From Vallitalea guaymasensis (GTDB lineage: Bacteria > Bacillota > Clostridia > Lachnospirales > Vallitaleaceae): a DNA stretch of 64,000 nt. Positions 1 through 8,246 of this stretch are shown piece by piece. Below the pieces are notes generated by a model, which was given only the letters and a program-made list of their open reading frames with translations, was not told where the DNA came from and did no database searches. The position numbers were made by a program, and so were the translations under genes. Each line of letters begins with the position of its first letter. Position 1 is the first letter of the stretch. The stretch covers positions 4,898,001 to 4,962,000 of the forward strand of contig NZ_CP058561.1 of NCBI RefSeq assembly GCF_018141425.1. The letters are read 5' to 3'.

Positions 1-2
1 AA

Positions 3-401
3 CATATGATACCTAATAAAGAGGGTAAGATAATAAATATATCATCAATTGCAGCAAAGAATGCGTCTCCAGGTACTTCTATGTATGCAGCTACAAAAAG
101 TGGAGTCATTGCTTTTAGTAAGGCTGTTGCAAGAGAAGTTGCACATGATAATATTAATATCAATGTTATTTGTCCTGGAATAATTAAAACACCAATGTGG
201 ATTGCACAATTGAAAACTATGGCAGATAGTGTAGAAGAACAAAATAAGATATTTGATAGCTATATTGAAAGAGAGATTCCTCTAAATAGACCACAAGAGC
301 CAGAAGACATAGCAAATATAATTGTGTATCTATGCTCTGAGCAAGGTAAGAATATTACAGCACAAGATATTAATGTTGATGGTGGTTCTATAGTATTCTA
401 A
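3..401 (+). CDS. Short-chain dehydrogenase/reductase, C-terminal part (5' end outside window)
   Basis: This is the C-terminal half of a classical NAD(P)-dependent short-chain dehydrogenase (SDR). The reading frame is open to the window edge, so the N-terminal Rossmann TGxxxGxG motif lies upstream. Counting from the Met codon at position 6, the catalytic Ser lies in INISS (about residues 13-14), and the YxxxK pair is Tyr27 and Lys31 in MYAATKS. The NVICPGIIKTPM segment and the C-terminal DINVDGG motif are typical of the family. The substrate cannot be told from this part. The Met at position 6 is probably internal, because family members run to about 250 residues. A terminator follows about 100 bases downstream. 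Confidence 0.9.
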   Translation, partial: HMIPNKEGKIINISSIAAKNASPGTSMYAATKSGVIAFSKAVAREVAHDNININVICPGIIKTPMWIAQLKTMADSVEEQNKIFDSYIEREIPLNRPQEPEDIANIIVYLCSEQGKNITAQDINVDGGSIVF

Positions 402-502
402 CTTGAATATTTAATAAGTAGAATTATTAGCACAAATTAAATAGATAAGTAAGAGTATCTTTACAACATGATATAAAAATGTATTTTAAGATATTATTTT
501 TG

Positions 503-542
503 AAATCCCGTAAATTATTATTGATTTATTGGGATTTTTTTT
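503..542 (+). terminator. Intrinsic terminator after the SDR gene
   Basis: AAATCCC (503-509) pairs with GGGATTT (531-537), and an inner TAAAT/ATTTA pairing extends the stem. A run of eight T residues follows directly. Confidence 0.8.
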
Positions 543-629
543 ATATCATTGATATAAACTATCTTTATTATTGATTAAGGATTATAGATTACCTAAAAAA
601 TCTAAATATAATTTGTAAGGAGTACAAGA

Positions 630-1337
630 ATGAATACATTTCTATTTGATTTAGATGGTACATTATTACCATTAGAAGAACAAAAATTCGTTAAGACATA
701 TTTTGATGAAATGCACAAAGTATTTGAGGATATGATTGATAAAGAAATGTTTGTAAAATATGTATGGACTGCAACTGATGTCATGAGAAAAAACGAAGAG
801 AATAAGACTAACATGGAAATATTTATGAATAAGTTTGAAGAATTAGTTGGTGATGAAATTGATGAATATAAGAATAGATTTGACGATTTTTATGATAGGG
901 GCTTTTTAGAGATTGAAAAAGCAGTATCAAAAAATGATTATTCTGTTAAATGTATCAATATGCTTAGAGATAAAGGGTATACTGTTGTTCTAGCTACTAA
1001 TCCTTTATTCCCACTAAAGGCAATTCACCACAGAATTAATTGGGCTGGACTCAAAGAGACAGATTTTCATCATATAACATCTTACGAGACTAGTCATTTT
1101 TGTAAACCCTGTGTAAATTATTATGAAGAGATCTTGAGCTGTATAAATAAAAAACCTGAAGAATGTATAATGGTTGGAAATGATGTACAGGAAGATTTGG
1201 TTGCAGGGGAATTAGGTTTAGAAACATTTTTGTTAGAAAATCATATAATCAATAGAGATGAAGCAGATATCAACTGTACCTATAGAGGTAAATATGAGGA
1301 TTTGTACAGATTTGTAGAGAATCTGCCAGCCATATAG
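630..1337 (+). CDS. HAD-superfamily hydrolase
   Basis: This 235-residue protein is a haloacid-dehalogenase-type phosphatase. Motif I is DLDGT, with nucleophile Asp7 and acid/base Asp9, at the extreme N-terminus. A helical cap region follows, then motif II in VVLATNP, the conserved Lys around CKPC, and motif IV in VGNDVQEDLVAG. Length and order match small-molecule phosphatases of the family; the substrate is unknown. The start is set by a good ribosome binding site (AAGGAG) 8 to 10 bases upstream. It stands alone between its own leader and the convergent nrdJ gene. Confidence 0.88.
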   Translation: MNTFLFDLDGTLLPLEEQKFVKTYFDEMHKVFEDMIDKEMFVKYVWTATDVMRKNEENKTNMEIFMNKFEELVGDEIDEYKNRFDDFYDRGFLEIEKAVSKNDYSVKCINMLRDKGYTVVLATNPLFPLKAIHHRINWAGLKETDFHHITSYETSHFCKPCVNYYEEILSCINKKPEECIMVGNDVQEDLVAGELGLETFLLENHIINRDEADINCTYRGKYEDLYRFVENLPAI

Positions 1338-1340
1338 ATG

Positions 1341-1388
1341 AGTAAATAAAAGGGCTGTCTCTCTATACATTTGTGTAGGGGGACAGCC
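1341..1388 (-). terminator. Terminator between convergent HAD and nrdJ genes
   Basis: GGCTGTC (1353-1359) and the following TACA pair with TGTA and GACAGCC, ending near 1388. Read on the minus strand, the hairpin is followed by CTTTTATTTACT, so it best serves nrdJ. The plus-strand exit has only a weak T tract. Confidence 0.7.
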
Positions 1389-1405
1389 TGATTATATTGT
1401 ATATA

Positions 1406-3763
1406 TTATCTTATTGGACAAACTCCGTTGTCACAACTGGAGTCACCAATGTCAAAATCAATCTCTTCTTTTTCATATTTGCTTATAAGACTAGGTAAGA
1501 AAGGTCTTAATTTAGCAGCTCTTTCATTATACTCTTCCTCTTCTATAGCTTCATAAGGCAATAGTTTGTAGAAGTTGTCATCTAGTGACAAGAAAGATAA
1601 TGCTACAGTACTATCCCAGTTTTTCCATACCCATTCTTCAACTTCATCCCATTCATGATCTCTTACATGTACTGTTATAGAACAGTTATGATCTACATAG
1701 TTCTCCATAAATAGTTGATAGTTCTCTAATTGTTGAATTGCAGTAACGTCATATTTGGTAACTCCTCTTGGAGCTTTTACAGGAAATTCTATTACCTTGG
1801 TAGTGCAGGACTTAGAATCTTGACCAACTTCTGGGAAAATAGGGTATTCTAATTCTTCACATACTTTTACTAACGGATCATCACTATTTATTCTAATTCT
1901 TCTGATATAATATGGAGAATGTGAGTAGTGAACTCCACTGGATACAGATGGCAATTGACTTAGAGTTCCTTCAGGTTTCACCGTTGTTACTAGTAGAGGT
2001 TCGTTTTCGCCTATTTCACCAGCATATTCATTGGCAGATGTTTTGGCGATTTCTCTTAATTCTTTAAGTAATTTTCCCTGTTCTTTTGTAGTAAGTCCAA
2101 CTGCATTAACCATATCTTGCCATCCGGTCAAGGAACAGCCTAATAGTTTATCTCTTTTATGAATGTAGTTCCATCTAGGAATCTCCAATTCTGTACAAGT
2201 CATCCTGTATCCAGCTCTTGCTGATAATTTTTGTGCTTCATATAGACCATCATAGTCTAAAGTATCATCTTTGTTTATAAAAGAGAATACATTGACGGTG
2301 GTTAGATTACATAAACCTTTTGAATCAAGTAAAATCTCACCGCAAGGATTGACACCGTTCATATTGGGTCTTCTTTTCTTACCAGCAGCTTCATTAACCC
2401 ATCCAGGTTCTCCAGAATAACGCATTTGCTCTAATTGCCAATGTAATTGTTCTCTAGAGGGTTTTTCTCTATAATAGATTGAATTATTACTCATCTGACG
2501 GTGAATGATATCTTCATCAACAATCCATTGACCATCAATTTGTTTATAGAGATTGTTTTTTGCTTCAATAGCTTCTTTGTCATCTGGGTCTACAAGTACG
2601 ATCTCAGCAGTTCTTCTAACACCACCTACAACTACATTTTCGCCAATGATATTAGCTATATCAAGGCAATCAATTGGAAGAAGTTTAGTATAATCTTCAC
2701 CGTTCAATACACCACGTTTTTTAATTATGTTAGTAGCTTTTATAAACATGTTTTTTAAGCTGGAGTGACCGCTGGCTGTACCACCGAAGGTCTTAAGTTT
2801 CTCACCTTTTGGTCTCACGTGATTATAATTAATTATTATGGTATTTATTTTACGGTATTCGTTACTATATAGTACTTTTAGATAAAAATCTATTGCTTGA
2901 ACCCATCCTTCTTTGCTATCACCTATAATGATTTTAGCAGTATTGTTATGGCTGAATTCTAAACTTGTATTATCTTCTCGAAGATGTATTGGAGTAGGGG
3001 TATAATCTTCATGAATAATATCAAATTTAGTTCTGATCTTTGGTAACTTAGCAATATCATCTTTTAATATTCTAATACCTACTCCAGAGCCTATCATTAA
3101 CAGGTAGAACAAATCCTTGAAGGCATCAAAGTCATCAATAATTGTAAATGAACAATTATAATTGGACATAGGATAATTCTTAGCAACATCAGTATTACCT
3201 ACCCAAAAAGTACGTCCTGATAAGAATTGTCTTAGATTAAAGATATTATCATATAATTTTTCTGCTTCAGCTTTTGTAGTAGGGACTAGACTGCAATTGT
3301 ATTCTACAGCTCGTCTTACGGTTTCCCACCAATATTCACGTCTCTTCTCTTCAGGAAGCCACCTGGAATATGTTCTATAATAAACAAAAGAGCCTAATTG
3401 TTTCATTGGGTTTGGACGATGCTTGTAGCGACTGACAAATTCTTCTGACAGTATCCTCCCATCAGTACGCTTGCTTCTTTTATCTCTTGTCTTATCTCTT
3501 TCGTATCTATAGAGTATGTATCTTTTTGCAGCATCCTTTCTAGGAGAGTCCATTAAGGATTCTTCAACCAAGTCTTGTATTATTTCAACTGATACAGGAT
3601 TATTGTATGTATGTAATTTTTCTTCTGCTTTTTTAGCGATAGTTTCAGCTAATACATTATCAACACTTGCCTTAGTTTCTGACATTGATAATAATATAGC
3701 TGTAATAATTTTATTGACATCAAAGTCAGCGATGGAGCCATTTCTTTTCAGTACTTTTATCAT
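1406..3763 (-). CDS. nrdJ: Adenosylcobalamin-dependent ribonucleoside-triphosphate reductase (class II)
   Basis: Reduces ribonucleotides to deoxyribonucleotides using coenzyme B12 to generate the active-site thiyl radical. The 785-residue protein starts with an ATP-cone (about residues 3-90), the usual allosteric site. Its body is colinear with the Lactobacillus leichmannii monomeric enzyme. Visible landmarks are Cys204 in NYNCSF and Cys485 in GLCNL (the redox pair), the FGGTASG segment, NPCGEI with the thiyl cysteine Cys474 flanked by Asn472 and Glu476, and VKPEGTLSQL. The C-terminal shuttle cysteines are Cys777 and Cys782 (SSCDNGVCPIR). The L. leichmannii enzyme lacks an ATP cone, so the N-terminal addition is notable. 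Transcription probably starts at the promoter described at 3987-4015. Confidence 0.95.
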   Translation of the reverse strand: MIKVLKRNGSIADFDVNKIITAILLSMSETKASVDNVLAETIAKKAEEKLHTYNNPVSVEIIQDLVEESLMDSPRKDAAKRYILYRYERDKTRDKRSKRTDGRILSEEFVSRYKHRPNPMKQLGSFVYYRTYSRWLPEEKRREYWWETVRRAVEYNCSLVPTTKAEAEKLYDNIFNLRQFLSGRTFWVGNTDVAKNYPMSNYNCSFTIIDDFDAFKDLFYLLMIGSGVGIRILKDDIAKLPKIRTKFDIIHEDYTPTPIHLREDNTSLEFSHNNTAKIIIGDSKEGWVQAIDFYLKVLYSNEYRKINTIIINYNHVRPKGEKLKTFGGTASGHSSLKNMFIKATNIIKKRGVLNGEDYTKLLPIDCLDIANIIGENVVVGGVRRTAEIVLVDPDDKEAIEAKNNLYKQIDGQWIVDEDIIHRQMSNNSIYYREKPSREQLHWQLEQMRYSGEPGWVNEAAGKKRRPNMNGVNPCGEILLDSKGLCNLTTVNVFSFINKDDTLDYDGLYEAQKLSARAGYRMTCTELEIPRWNYIHKRDKLLGCSLTGWQDMVNAVGLTTKEQGKLLKELREIAKTSANEYAGEIGENEPLLVTTVKPEGTLSQLPSVSSGVHYSHSPYYIRRIRINSDDPLVKVCEELEYPIFPEVGQDSKSCTTKVIEFPVKAPRGVTKYDVTAIQQLENYQLFMENYVDHNCSITVHVRDHEWDEVEEWVWKNWDSTVALSFLSLDDNFYKLLPYEAIEEEEYNERAAKLRPFLPSLISKYEKEEIDFDIGDSSCDNGVCPIR

Positions 3764-3945
3764 TATTATTCATTCCTTTCGTCTTTTTATCTTAACACTT
3801 TTATAGTTAAGCATTTTATAGCTGTATTAAATTGTTACTAAGCTTTTATGTATATTATTTCTATTAAGCATGAGCATTAACCATATTAATAAATTAAAAA
3901 TTATATATATAATCTATTCAGCTTAACACACCAACAGTATCTTGA

Positions 3946-3993
3946 ACACATTATGTTGTGGTTGGTAGCTTTATAATATACAATATATTGTAT
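3946..3993 (-). promoter_or_regulatory. Pair of NrdR-box-like palindromes upstream of nrdJ
   Basis: Two 16-bp sites lie 32 bp apart start to start: ACACATTATGTTGTGG (3946-3961) and ATACAATATATTGTAT (3978-3993, a perfect palindrome). By my alignment they match the NrdR consensus acaCwAtATaTwGtgt at 13 and 14 of 16 positions. The three-helical-turn spacing is also that of known NrdR box pairs. The distal box contains the -10 element of the nrdJ promoter. That NrdR represses this gene is an inference, since nrdR itself is not in the window. Confidence 0.72.
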
Positions 3994-4015
3994 CAGCAAT
4001 AGAAATATGTGTCAA
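3987..4015 (-). promoter_or_regulatory. Sigma-A-type promoter for nrdJ
   Basis: On the minus strand, TTGACA (4015-4010) is followed by exactly 17 bases and TACAAT (3992-3987). The transcript would carry a leader of roughly 215 bases before the nrdJ start codon. The leader contains an ACCAAC/GTTGGT inverted repeat, but I see no cobalamin riboswitch core in it. Confidence 0.75.
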
Positions 4016-4155
4016 TTAAAAAATGTTTATATATGGAATTTATTCCGAAAACATTTGTTAAGTCATGGACATTACTTTGATTATCGGATAAACTAATAAG
4101 ATATATGTTAAAAAGATACATAATAAAAATATATAAGTAACCAGGGAGAATTAAG

Positions 4156-4680
4156 ATGAGTTTTTTATATGGCGATATATGTACATGGTGCTCAATCATA
4201 TTAATTATTGCATTAGTTATATTGAGCATAACAAAAAAGATGCAAAAGATGAAAATTACTGTAAATATTATTTTATTTATTTACGGTTTGCTAGGTTCTT
4301 TTACTTTACCAAGCTATCTCATGGTTAGACTTGGTAGATCACATAGAGTAGATAAAGATTTCATAAAGTGGGCTTCTGTAAAATTTTATGACTATTCTTT
4401 GATATTAGCAGCTATAACACTCATTATATTGGCTCTTGCTATAGTGATATTTATTTTTAGTAAAAAGGTGATTTCAGGTAATCTGAAACTTATCATGGTA
4501 TTTGGACAAATATCTTTAATTGTAATAGCTTTTCTTCTAGGATTGAATACAATAAATAAGAAATTTGATCTTGCAATCTTTTTATTGAATATGAGCTATT
4601 TCAATGCCTTAGTATTATTTGGAATTAACATATTTGATAATTTGACTAGAAGACTATCTTATGATAAAATAAATAACTGA
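4156..4680 (+). CDS. Hypothetical five-helix membrane protein
   Basis: This 174-residue protein is not recognised as a named family. Five hydrophobic segments are visible at about residues 10-27, 33-53, 78-99, 107-125 and 133-155. They are separated by short basic or polar loops, so it is an integral membrane protein with little outside the bilayer. A strong AGGGAGA site lies about 8 bases before the ATG. It is divergent from nrdJ and shares that intergenic region, but nothing links the functions. A small ORF at 4775 follows at about 95 bases. Confidence 0.7.
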   Translation: MSFLYGDICTWCSIILIIALVILSITKKMQKMKITVNIILFIYGLLGSFTLPSYLMVRLGRSHRVDKDFIKWASVKFYDYSLILAAITLIILALAIVIFIFSKKVISGNLKLIMVFGQISLIVIAFLLGLNTINKKFDLAIFLLNMSYFNALVLFGINIFDNLTRRLSYDKINN

Positions 4681-4774
4681 TAAGCAGTATTATTATATTT
4701 GTAGAATCTATTAAGAAAAGAAAGATTTAATGTTAGAAATACAAGCTTATAATTAAGAAAAGGTGTGTTAAAAA

Positions 4775-4921
4775 ATGACTCAATCAACTGATTTATGGAT
4801 GGTATTTAAAAGAAATATAACAGCAATTTTAGATGGTCCTACTACAAGTGCGTCCATTTTTAAATATCCATTATACAATAAGTTAGTTGAAGGATGTATA
4901 TATGAGAATACTGATACCTAG
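4775..4921 (+). CDS. Possible small protein, 48 residues
   Basis: A 48-codon frame starts MTQSTDLWMVFKRN. An AAAGGTG ribosome binding site lies about 8 bases upstream, and a clean terminator lies 45 bases downstream. It is soluble in appearance and has no recognisable domain. A good ribosome binding site, a following terminator and clostridial codon use support it as real, but it is short and unsupported by any known family. Confidence 0.4.
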   Translation: MTQSTDLWMVFKRNITAILDGPTTSASIFKYPLYNKLVEGCIYENTDT

Positions 4922-4965
4922 ATAAGGTAAGCAAGTATAGCATATATAGATATGATTGTTTATTT

Positions 4966-4992
4966 ATCCTAGACTAATGTCTAGGATTTTTT
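4966..4992 (+). terminator. Intrinsic terminator upstream of the ABC-F gene
   Basis: TCCTAGAC (4967-4974), a TAAT loop and GTCTAGGA (4979-4986) form a perfect 8-bp stem followed by six T residues. It separates the small ORF from the ABC-F gene. It lies only 40 bases before the ABC-F start, so it could also act as a leader attenuator. Confidence 0.85.
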
Positions 4993-5031
4993 GCGTTTAA
5001 AAATAAATTAGAATTGAAAGGTATGATTACA

Positions 5032-6951
5032 ATGATAGAATTGGGGATTAATAATTTATCAAAGAGTTTTGGAGCTAATAAAATATTTGAAAATGTTGGT
5101 TTTGATATAAAAACAGGAGAAATAGTTGGATTGATTGGCAGGAATGGAACAGGTAAGACAACCATAATGAAAATTCTTATGGGGCATGAAGATTATGAAG
5201 GTGAAGTTTTCTATCGTAAGGGCGTCACTCTAGGATATCTTGACCAAATACCTGTCTTTGAAGAAGATTATAGTGTTAAGGAAGTACTTTATCTTGCATT
5301 TAAAGATGTATATGATATCAAAAAGAAGATGATGAAGATTGAACATTCATTGACTGATGGGGATAATGATATTGATAGACTCATGAAGGAATATGGTCAG
5401 CTTCAAGAAAGATTCGAGCTTCTAGGAGGATATGACATTGATGAGAAAATGAGTAAGGTAACAATCGGTCTTCAGATATCTGACTCCATACAGAAGATGA
5501 AGTTTGCTAATCTAAGCGGTGGTGAAAAATCTAAGATCATGCTTGGTAAGATATTATTGGAAAAACCTGAGCTGTTGCTTCTTGACGAGCCCTCCAATCA
5601 TCTTGATCTAAAATCAATTGAATGGTTGGAAGAGTATTTAAAAGAGTATAAAGGTTCAGTATTGATAATATCTCATGATAGATATTTTTTGGATAGAGTC
5701 GTTAATAAAATAGTTGAATTAGACTACAATGGTGCTTCAATATATCATGGTAACTACACATATTATCTAATGGAAAAAGAAAGACGGTTTATTGAAGCAT
5801 ACAATAGATATAAGGAAAACCAGAAGAAAATCAGTAAGATGGAAGAGCAGATTAAAAGGTATCGTATCTGGGGAAAAATGCGTGACAGCGATAAGATGTA
5901 TGTCAGAGCAAAAGAACTGGAAAAAAGACTTGCTAAGATGGATAAATTGGATAAACCTGTTCTTGAGAAAACTAAAATTAAATTGTCTAGTAAAGGATTT
6001 GATAGAACAGGAAAAGAAGTTTTGATATTGAAAAATGTTGAAAAGAGTTTTGAAAGCAGAACACTGTTCTCAGGTCTTGACCTAACATTGTTCTATCAAG
6101 ATAGTTTAGCCATACTTGGTGATAACGGGACTGGTAAATCCACATTGATAAAGATTGTCATGGAAGTATTGGAAAGTGATAAAGGTAGTATAAAATACGG
6201 GTCAAACATAAATATTGGATATCTGCCTCAAGAGGTTAATTTTGAAGATGAAAATATATCTATACTTGAAGCTTTTCAATATAAGTATAACATCACAATA
6301 GGTGAGGCAAGAACAGAATTGGCTAAGGTATTATTTATTAAAGATGACGTATTCAAGAAAATAAGTATTTTATCTGGAGGAGAAAAAAGCAGATTGAAAT
6401 TATGTATGCTCATGTACGAAAAAGTTAATTTCATGATATTAGACGAACCAACGAATCATTTGGATATTGATTCAAGGGAAATACTAGAAGAGACTTTACT
6501 TGAGTTCAAGGGTACTATATTATTTGTATCCCATGACCGTTATTTTATTAATAAAATAGCTACTAAAATAGGGGAAATAGAAAATAAGAAGTTAGAATTC
6601 TATAATGGAGATTATGAATATTATAAAAATGAATTACTGAAAAAAGCTGATAGTATTGTCCCTAAAAGGGAACAAACAAATAGAAGTAGTAATAAAAATT
6701 ATAATCGTAAAAGAGTAGATGATAATGAGAAGATAATAAAAAGAAAGAAGAAACAATTAGAAGCAATAGAAATGGAGATTGAATTGGTAGAAACATCTAT
6801 TGATGAGTTAGACAAAGAGATGTTAATTAATAGTACAGATGCAGGTAAACTCAATGAAATATCCATGGAACAAAATGATAAGAAAGAAGCACTAAGTAAA
6901 CTATTAGAAGAATGGGAAATTATCAGTGAATATATTGATAGTTTAAGGTAG
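5032..6951 (+). CDS. ABC-F family ATPase (ribosome-associated)
   Basis: This protein has two ABC ATPase domains and no membrane segments, the layout of ABC-F translation factors, which act in the ribosomal E site. Domain 1 has Walker A GRNGTGKT (36-43), signature LSGGEKSK (161-168) and Walker B LLLLDEPSNHLD (181-192). A charged helical linker of about 80 residues follows. Domain 2 has GDNGTGKS (about 363), LSGGEKSR (about 446) and DEPTNHLD (about 469). The last 80 residues form a charged coiled coil. The ATG at 5032 is chosen because GAAAGG sits 10 bases before it; upstream in-frame starts overlap that site. Housekeeping factor or antibiotic-resistance type cannot be decided here. Confidence 0.9.
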   Translation: MIELGINNLSKSFGANKIFENVGFDIKTGEIVGLIGRNGTGKTTIMKILMGHEDYEGEVFYRKGVTLGYLDQIPVFEEDYSVKEVLYLAFKDVYDIKKKMMKIEHSLTDGDNDIDRLMKEYGQLQERFELLGGYDIDEKMSKVTIGLQISDSIQKMKFANLSGGEKSKIMLGKILLEKPELLLLDEPSNHLDLKSIEWLEEYLKEYKGSVLIISHDRYFLDRVVNKIVELDYNGASIYHGNYTYYLMEKERRFIEAYNRYKENQKKISKMEEQIKRYRIWGKMRDSDKMYVRAKELEKRLAKMDKLDKPVLEKTKIKLSSKGFDRTGKEVLILKNVEKSFESRTLFSGLDLTLFYQDSLAILGDNGTGKSTLIKIVMEVLESDKGSIKYGSNINIGYLPQEVNFEDENISILEAFQYKYNITIGEARTELAKVLFIKDDVFKKISILSGGEKSRLKLCMLMYEKVNFMILDEPTNHLDIDSREILEETLLEFKGTILFVSHDRYFINKIATKIGEIENKKLEFYNGDYEYYKNELLKKADSIVPKREQTNRSSNKNYNRKRVDDNEKIIKRKKKQLEAIEMEIELVETSIDELDKEMLINSTDAGKLNEISMEQNDKKEALSKLLEEWEIISEYIDSLR

Positions 6952-7111
6952 GTGCTGTAAAAAAAATGGGCTGTTCATATACCAATGTCATAGGATAAAA
7001 CTTATTGGTATGTAAGTCTAAGTAGTCAAAGGTGGAGTTATATTGTATCCTTCATATTTTAGTGCCTAAATAAAAAGCGTTAAATTCATGAAAAAGGAAT
7101 TCAAAAGCGGT
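6952..7111. other. Intergenic stretch between the ABC-F gene and the IS remnant
   Basis: No gene is seen. An inverted repeat ATACCAAT (starting near 6978) and ATTGGTAT lies about 20 bases after the ABC-F stop, but no T tract follows it, so a terminator call would be weak. Confidence 0.4.
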
Positions 7112-7271
7112 AGTGTCACACTAAGTGTGTAAAAATCCATCCTAGCTATGTACGGCTGGGGTGGTTATTTTTACATTTATTAATAATATTCCCATAATTT
7201 AGCTGTATTATGACAATACTATAATAGTATCATTTTTGGGTCCCATCAGCACTTACTTAATGCATGTAAAA

Positions 7272-7316
7272 TTTACGAAGTAAAGGTGGAGATTTATACT
7301 ACCTTTACTTCGTAAA
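7272..7316. repeat. Perfect 16-bp inverted repeat inside the IS remnant
   Basis: TTTACGAAGTAAAGGT (7272-7287) and its exact complement (7301-7316) flank a 13-base loop just downstream of the transposase stop on the minus strand. Minus-strand reading exits into AATTTTAC, so it may be the element's own terminator. Confidence 0.6.
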
Positions 7317-7328
7317 AGTGAACGGTAG

Positions 7329-8004
7329 TTAGCCAATGTAAGGTGTTATGCGTTCATTATATAAAATTGTTAATTGATTGAGTATTTTATCCCAACCTCG
7401 ATACCTTTGTGTCCATTTTTTTGTAGCTTTATCTGTAGCTAAAAAAAGCATTTTTTGTAAGGATGTATCTGTTGGAAAAATACATTTGCTCTTTGTTACT
7501 TTACGATATTGTCTATTAAGAGAAGATAATTGATTAAGAATGTTTAACCAGAATTTAGAACTTTTGTTTTCACCTATCCAGATACCTAATACATCCTTCA
7601 TACCATCTAGGTTAACACCAATGATCACATAAGCCTTGCCATTCGTTAATTGTTGGTATTAGCTTATCCGTTATTCTACTTACCATATCTGAAATATCTT
7701 TTTTCCGTTTAGGAACGATCTTAGGCTCAAAATCAGCATTTCGACCTCTTGGCACATCAATATCAATTTCACCTAGAGAAGAATGAACTTTCTTTTGAGA
7801 ATAACCATTTCGATAGTTGGATTTAGGTTGGTCATGATCGTAACGTTCGTAGCCTAGAGTTTCATCCATCTCGTTTTCAAGCATTTCTTGAATAACATCC
7901 CTAAACATATTTTTTAGAGCACCCATAATATCTTGTGGAGTTTTGATATCATTGTTTTCAATTATTGATTGTGCTTGTTCTTTAGTAATAAGGTTATTTG
8001 CCAT
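7329..8004 (-). pseudogene. IS256-family transposase, three internal deletions and a frameshift
   Basis: The N-terminal part (starting at 8004, AAGGAG site upstream) reads as a normal IS256 transposase through the EMDETLGYERYDHD and IDIDVPRGRNADFEP regions. Compared from memory with intact proteins of about 400 residues, three blocks are missing. About 33 residues are absent between KKDISD and MVSRITDK. About 27 are absent after INEWQ, which also shifts the frame. More than 100 are absent between LNILNQL and RQYRKVTKSK. The second and third gaps remove all three catalytic acidic residues. The C-terminal frame (from about 7628) still ends with the family tail. The protein is dead. Confidence 0.85.
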
Positions 8005-8170
8005 AATAAAATCTCCTTCCTGGCATTTTTATTTAGATTTTAGCCAGGTTGGAGATATTTTACACACTTTTTAGGACATTCTCCATTTCTTTGGATAGAG
8101 AGCCACCTTCTAATAGTAAGCCATCATATGAATCATATTCTCAAACTTTTATTTTCTATTTTTATTTATA

Positions 8171-8234
8171 GCGAAACCTCCTTAAAATCATACATTTAAG
8201 GGGCTTCGCCACATTTTTTTAGTAATTTGTCAAG
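8171..8234. repeat. Copy 1 of a short repeat flanking the transglutaminase-like gene
   Basis: CTTAAAATCATACATTTAAG (from 8181) continues through GGGGCTTCGCCACATTTTTTT to TAGTAATTTGTCAAG (ending 8234). The same sequence recurs at 10374-10433 with two substitutions and a short insertion. In this copy GCGAA-ACCTCCTTAAA (from 8171) pairs with TTTAAGGGGCTTCGC, giving a strong hairpin followed by ACATTTTTTT. It lies just past the 3' end of the minus-strand gene at 8247. Confidence 0.65.
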
Positions 8235-8246
8235 AATTTAAATATT

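Larger units (their letters stand above)
7112..8080 (-). mobile_element. Decayed IS256-family insertion sequence, internally deleted
   Basis: Imperfect terminal inverted repeats bound the element. The left end is AGTGTCACACTAAGTGTGTA (from 7112). It matches the complement of the right end (8058-8080, read as AATGTCCTAAAAAGTGTGTA) at 18 of 23 positions over the full repeat. The element is about 970 bp, against roughly 1.3 to 1.4 kb for intact members. I see no 8- or 9-bp target duplication next to these ends. The only gene is the broken transposase, so the copy is not autonomous, though a transposase supplied elsewhere could still act on its ends. Confidence 0.75.

Noticed and set aside
3764..3945. 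Possible cobalamin riboswitch in the long nrdJ leader
   Set aside because: The enzyme uses B12, but the leader shows no B12-box-like core or the expected conserved segments. The promoter and NrdR boxes explain the region better.
6978..7020. ATACCAAT/ATTGGTAT inverted repeat as terminator of the ABC-F gene
   Set aside because: No T tract follows on the plus strand, so termination here cannot be supported.
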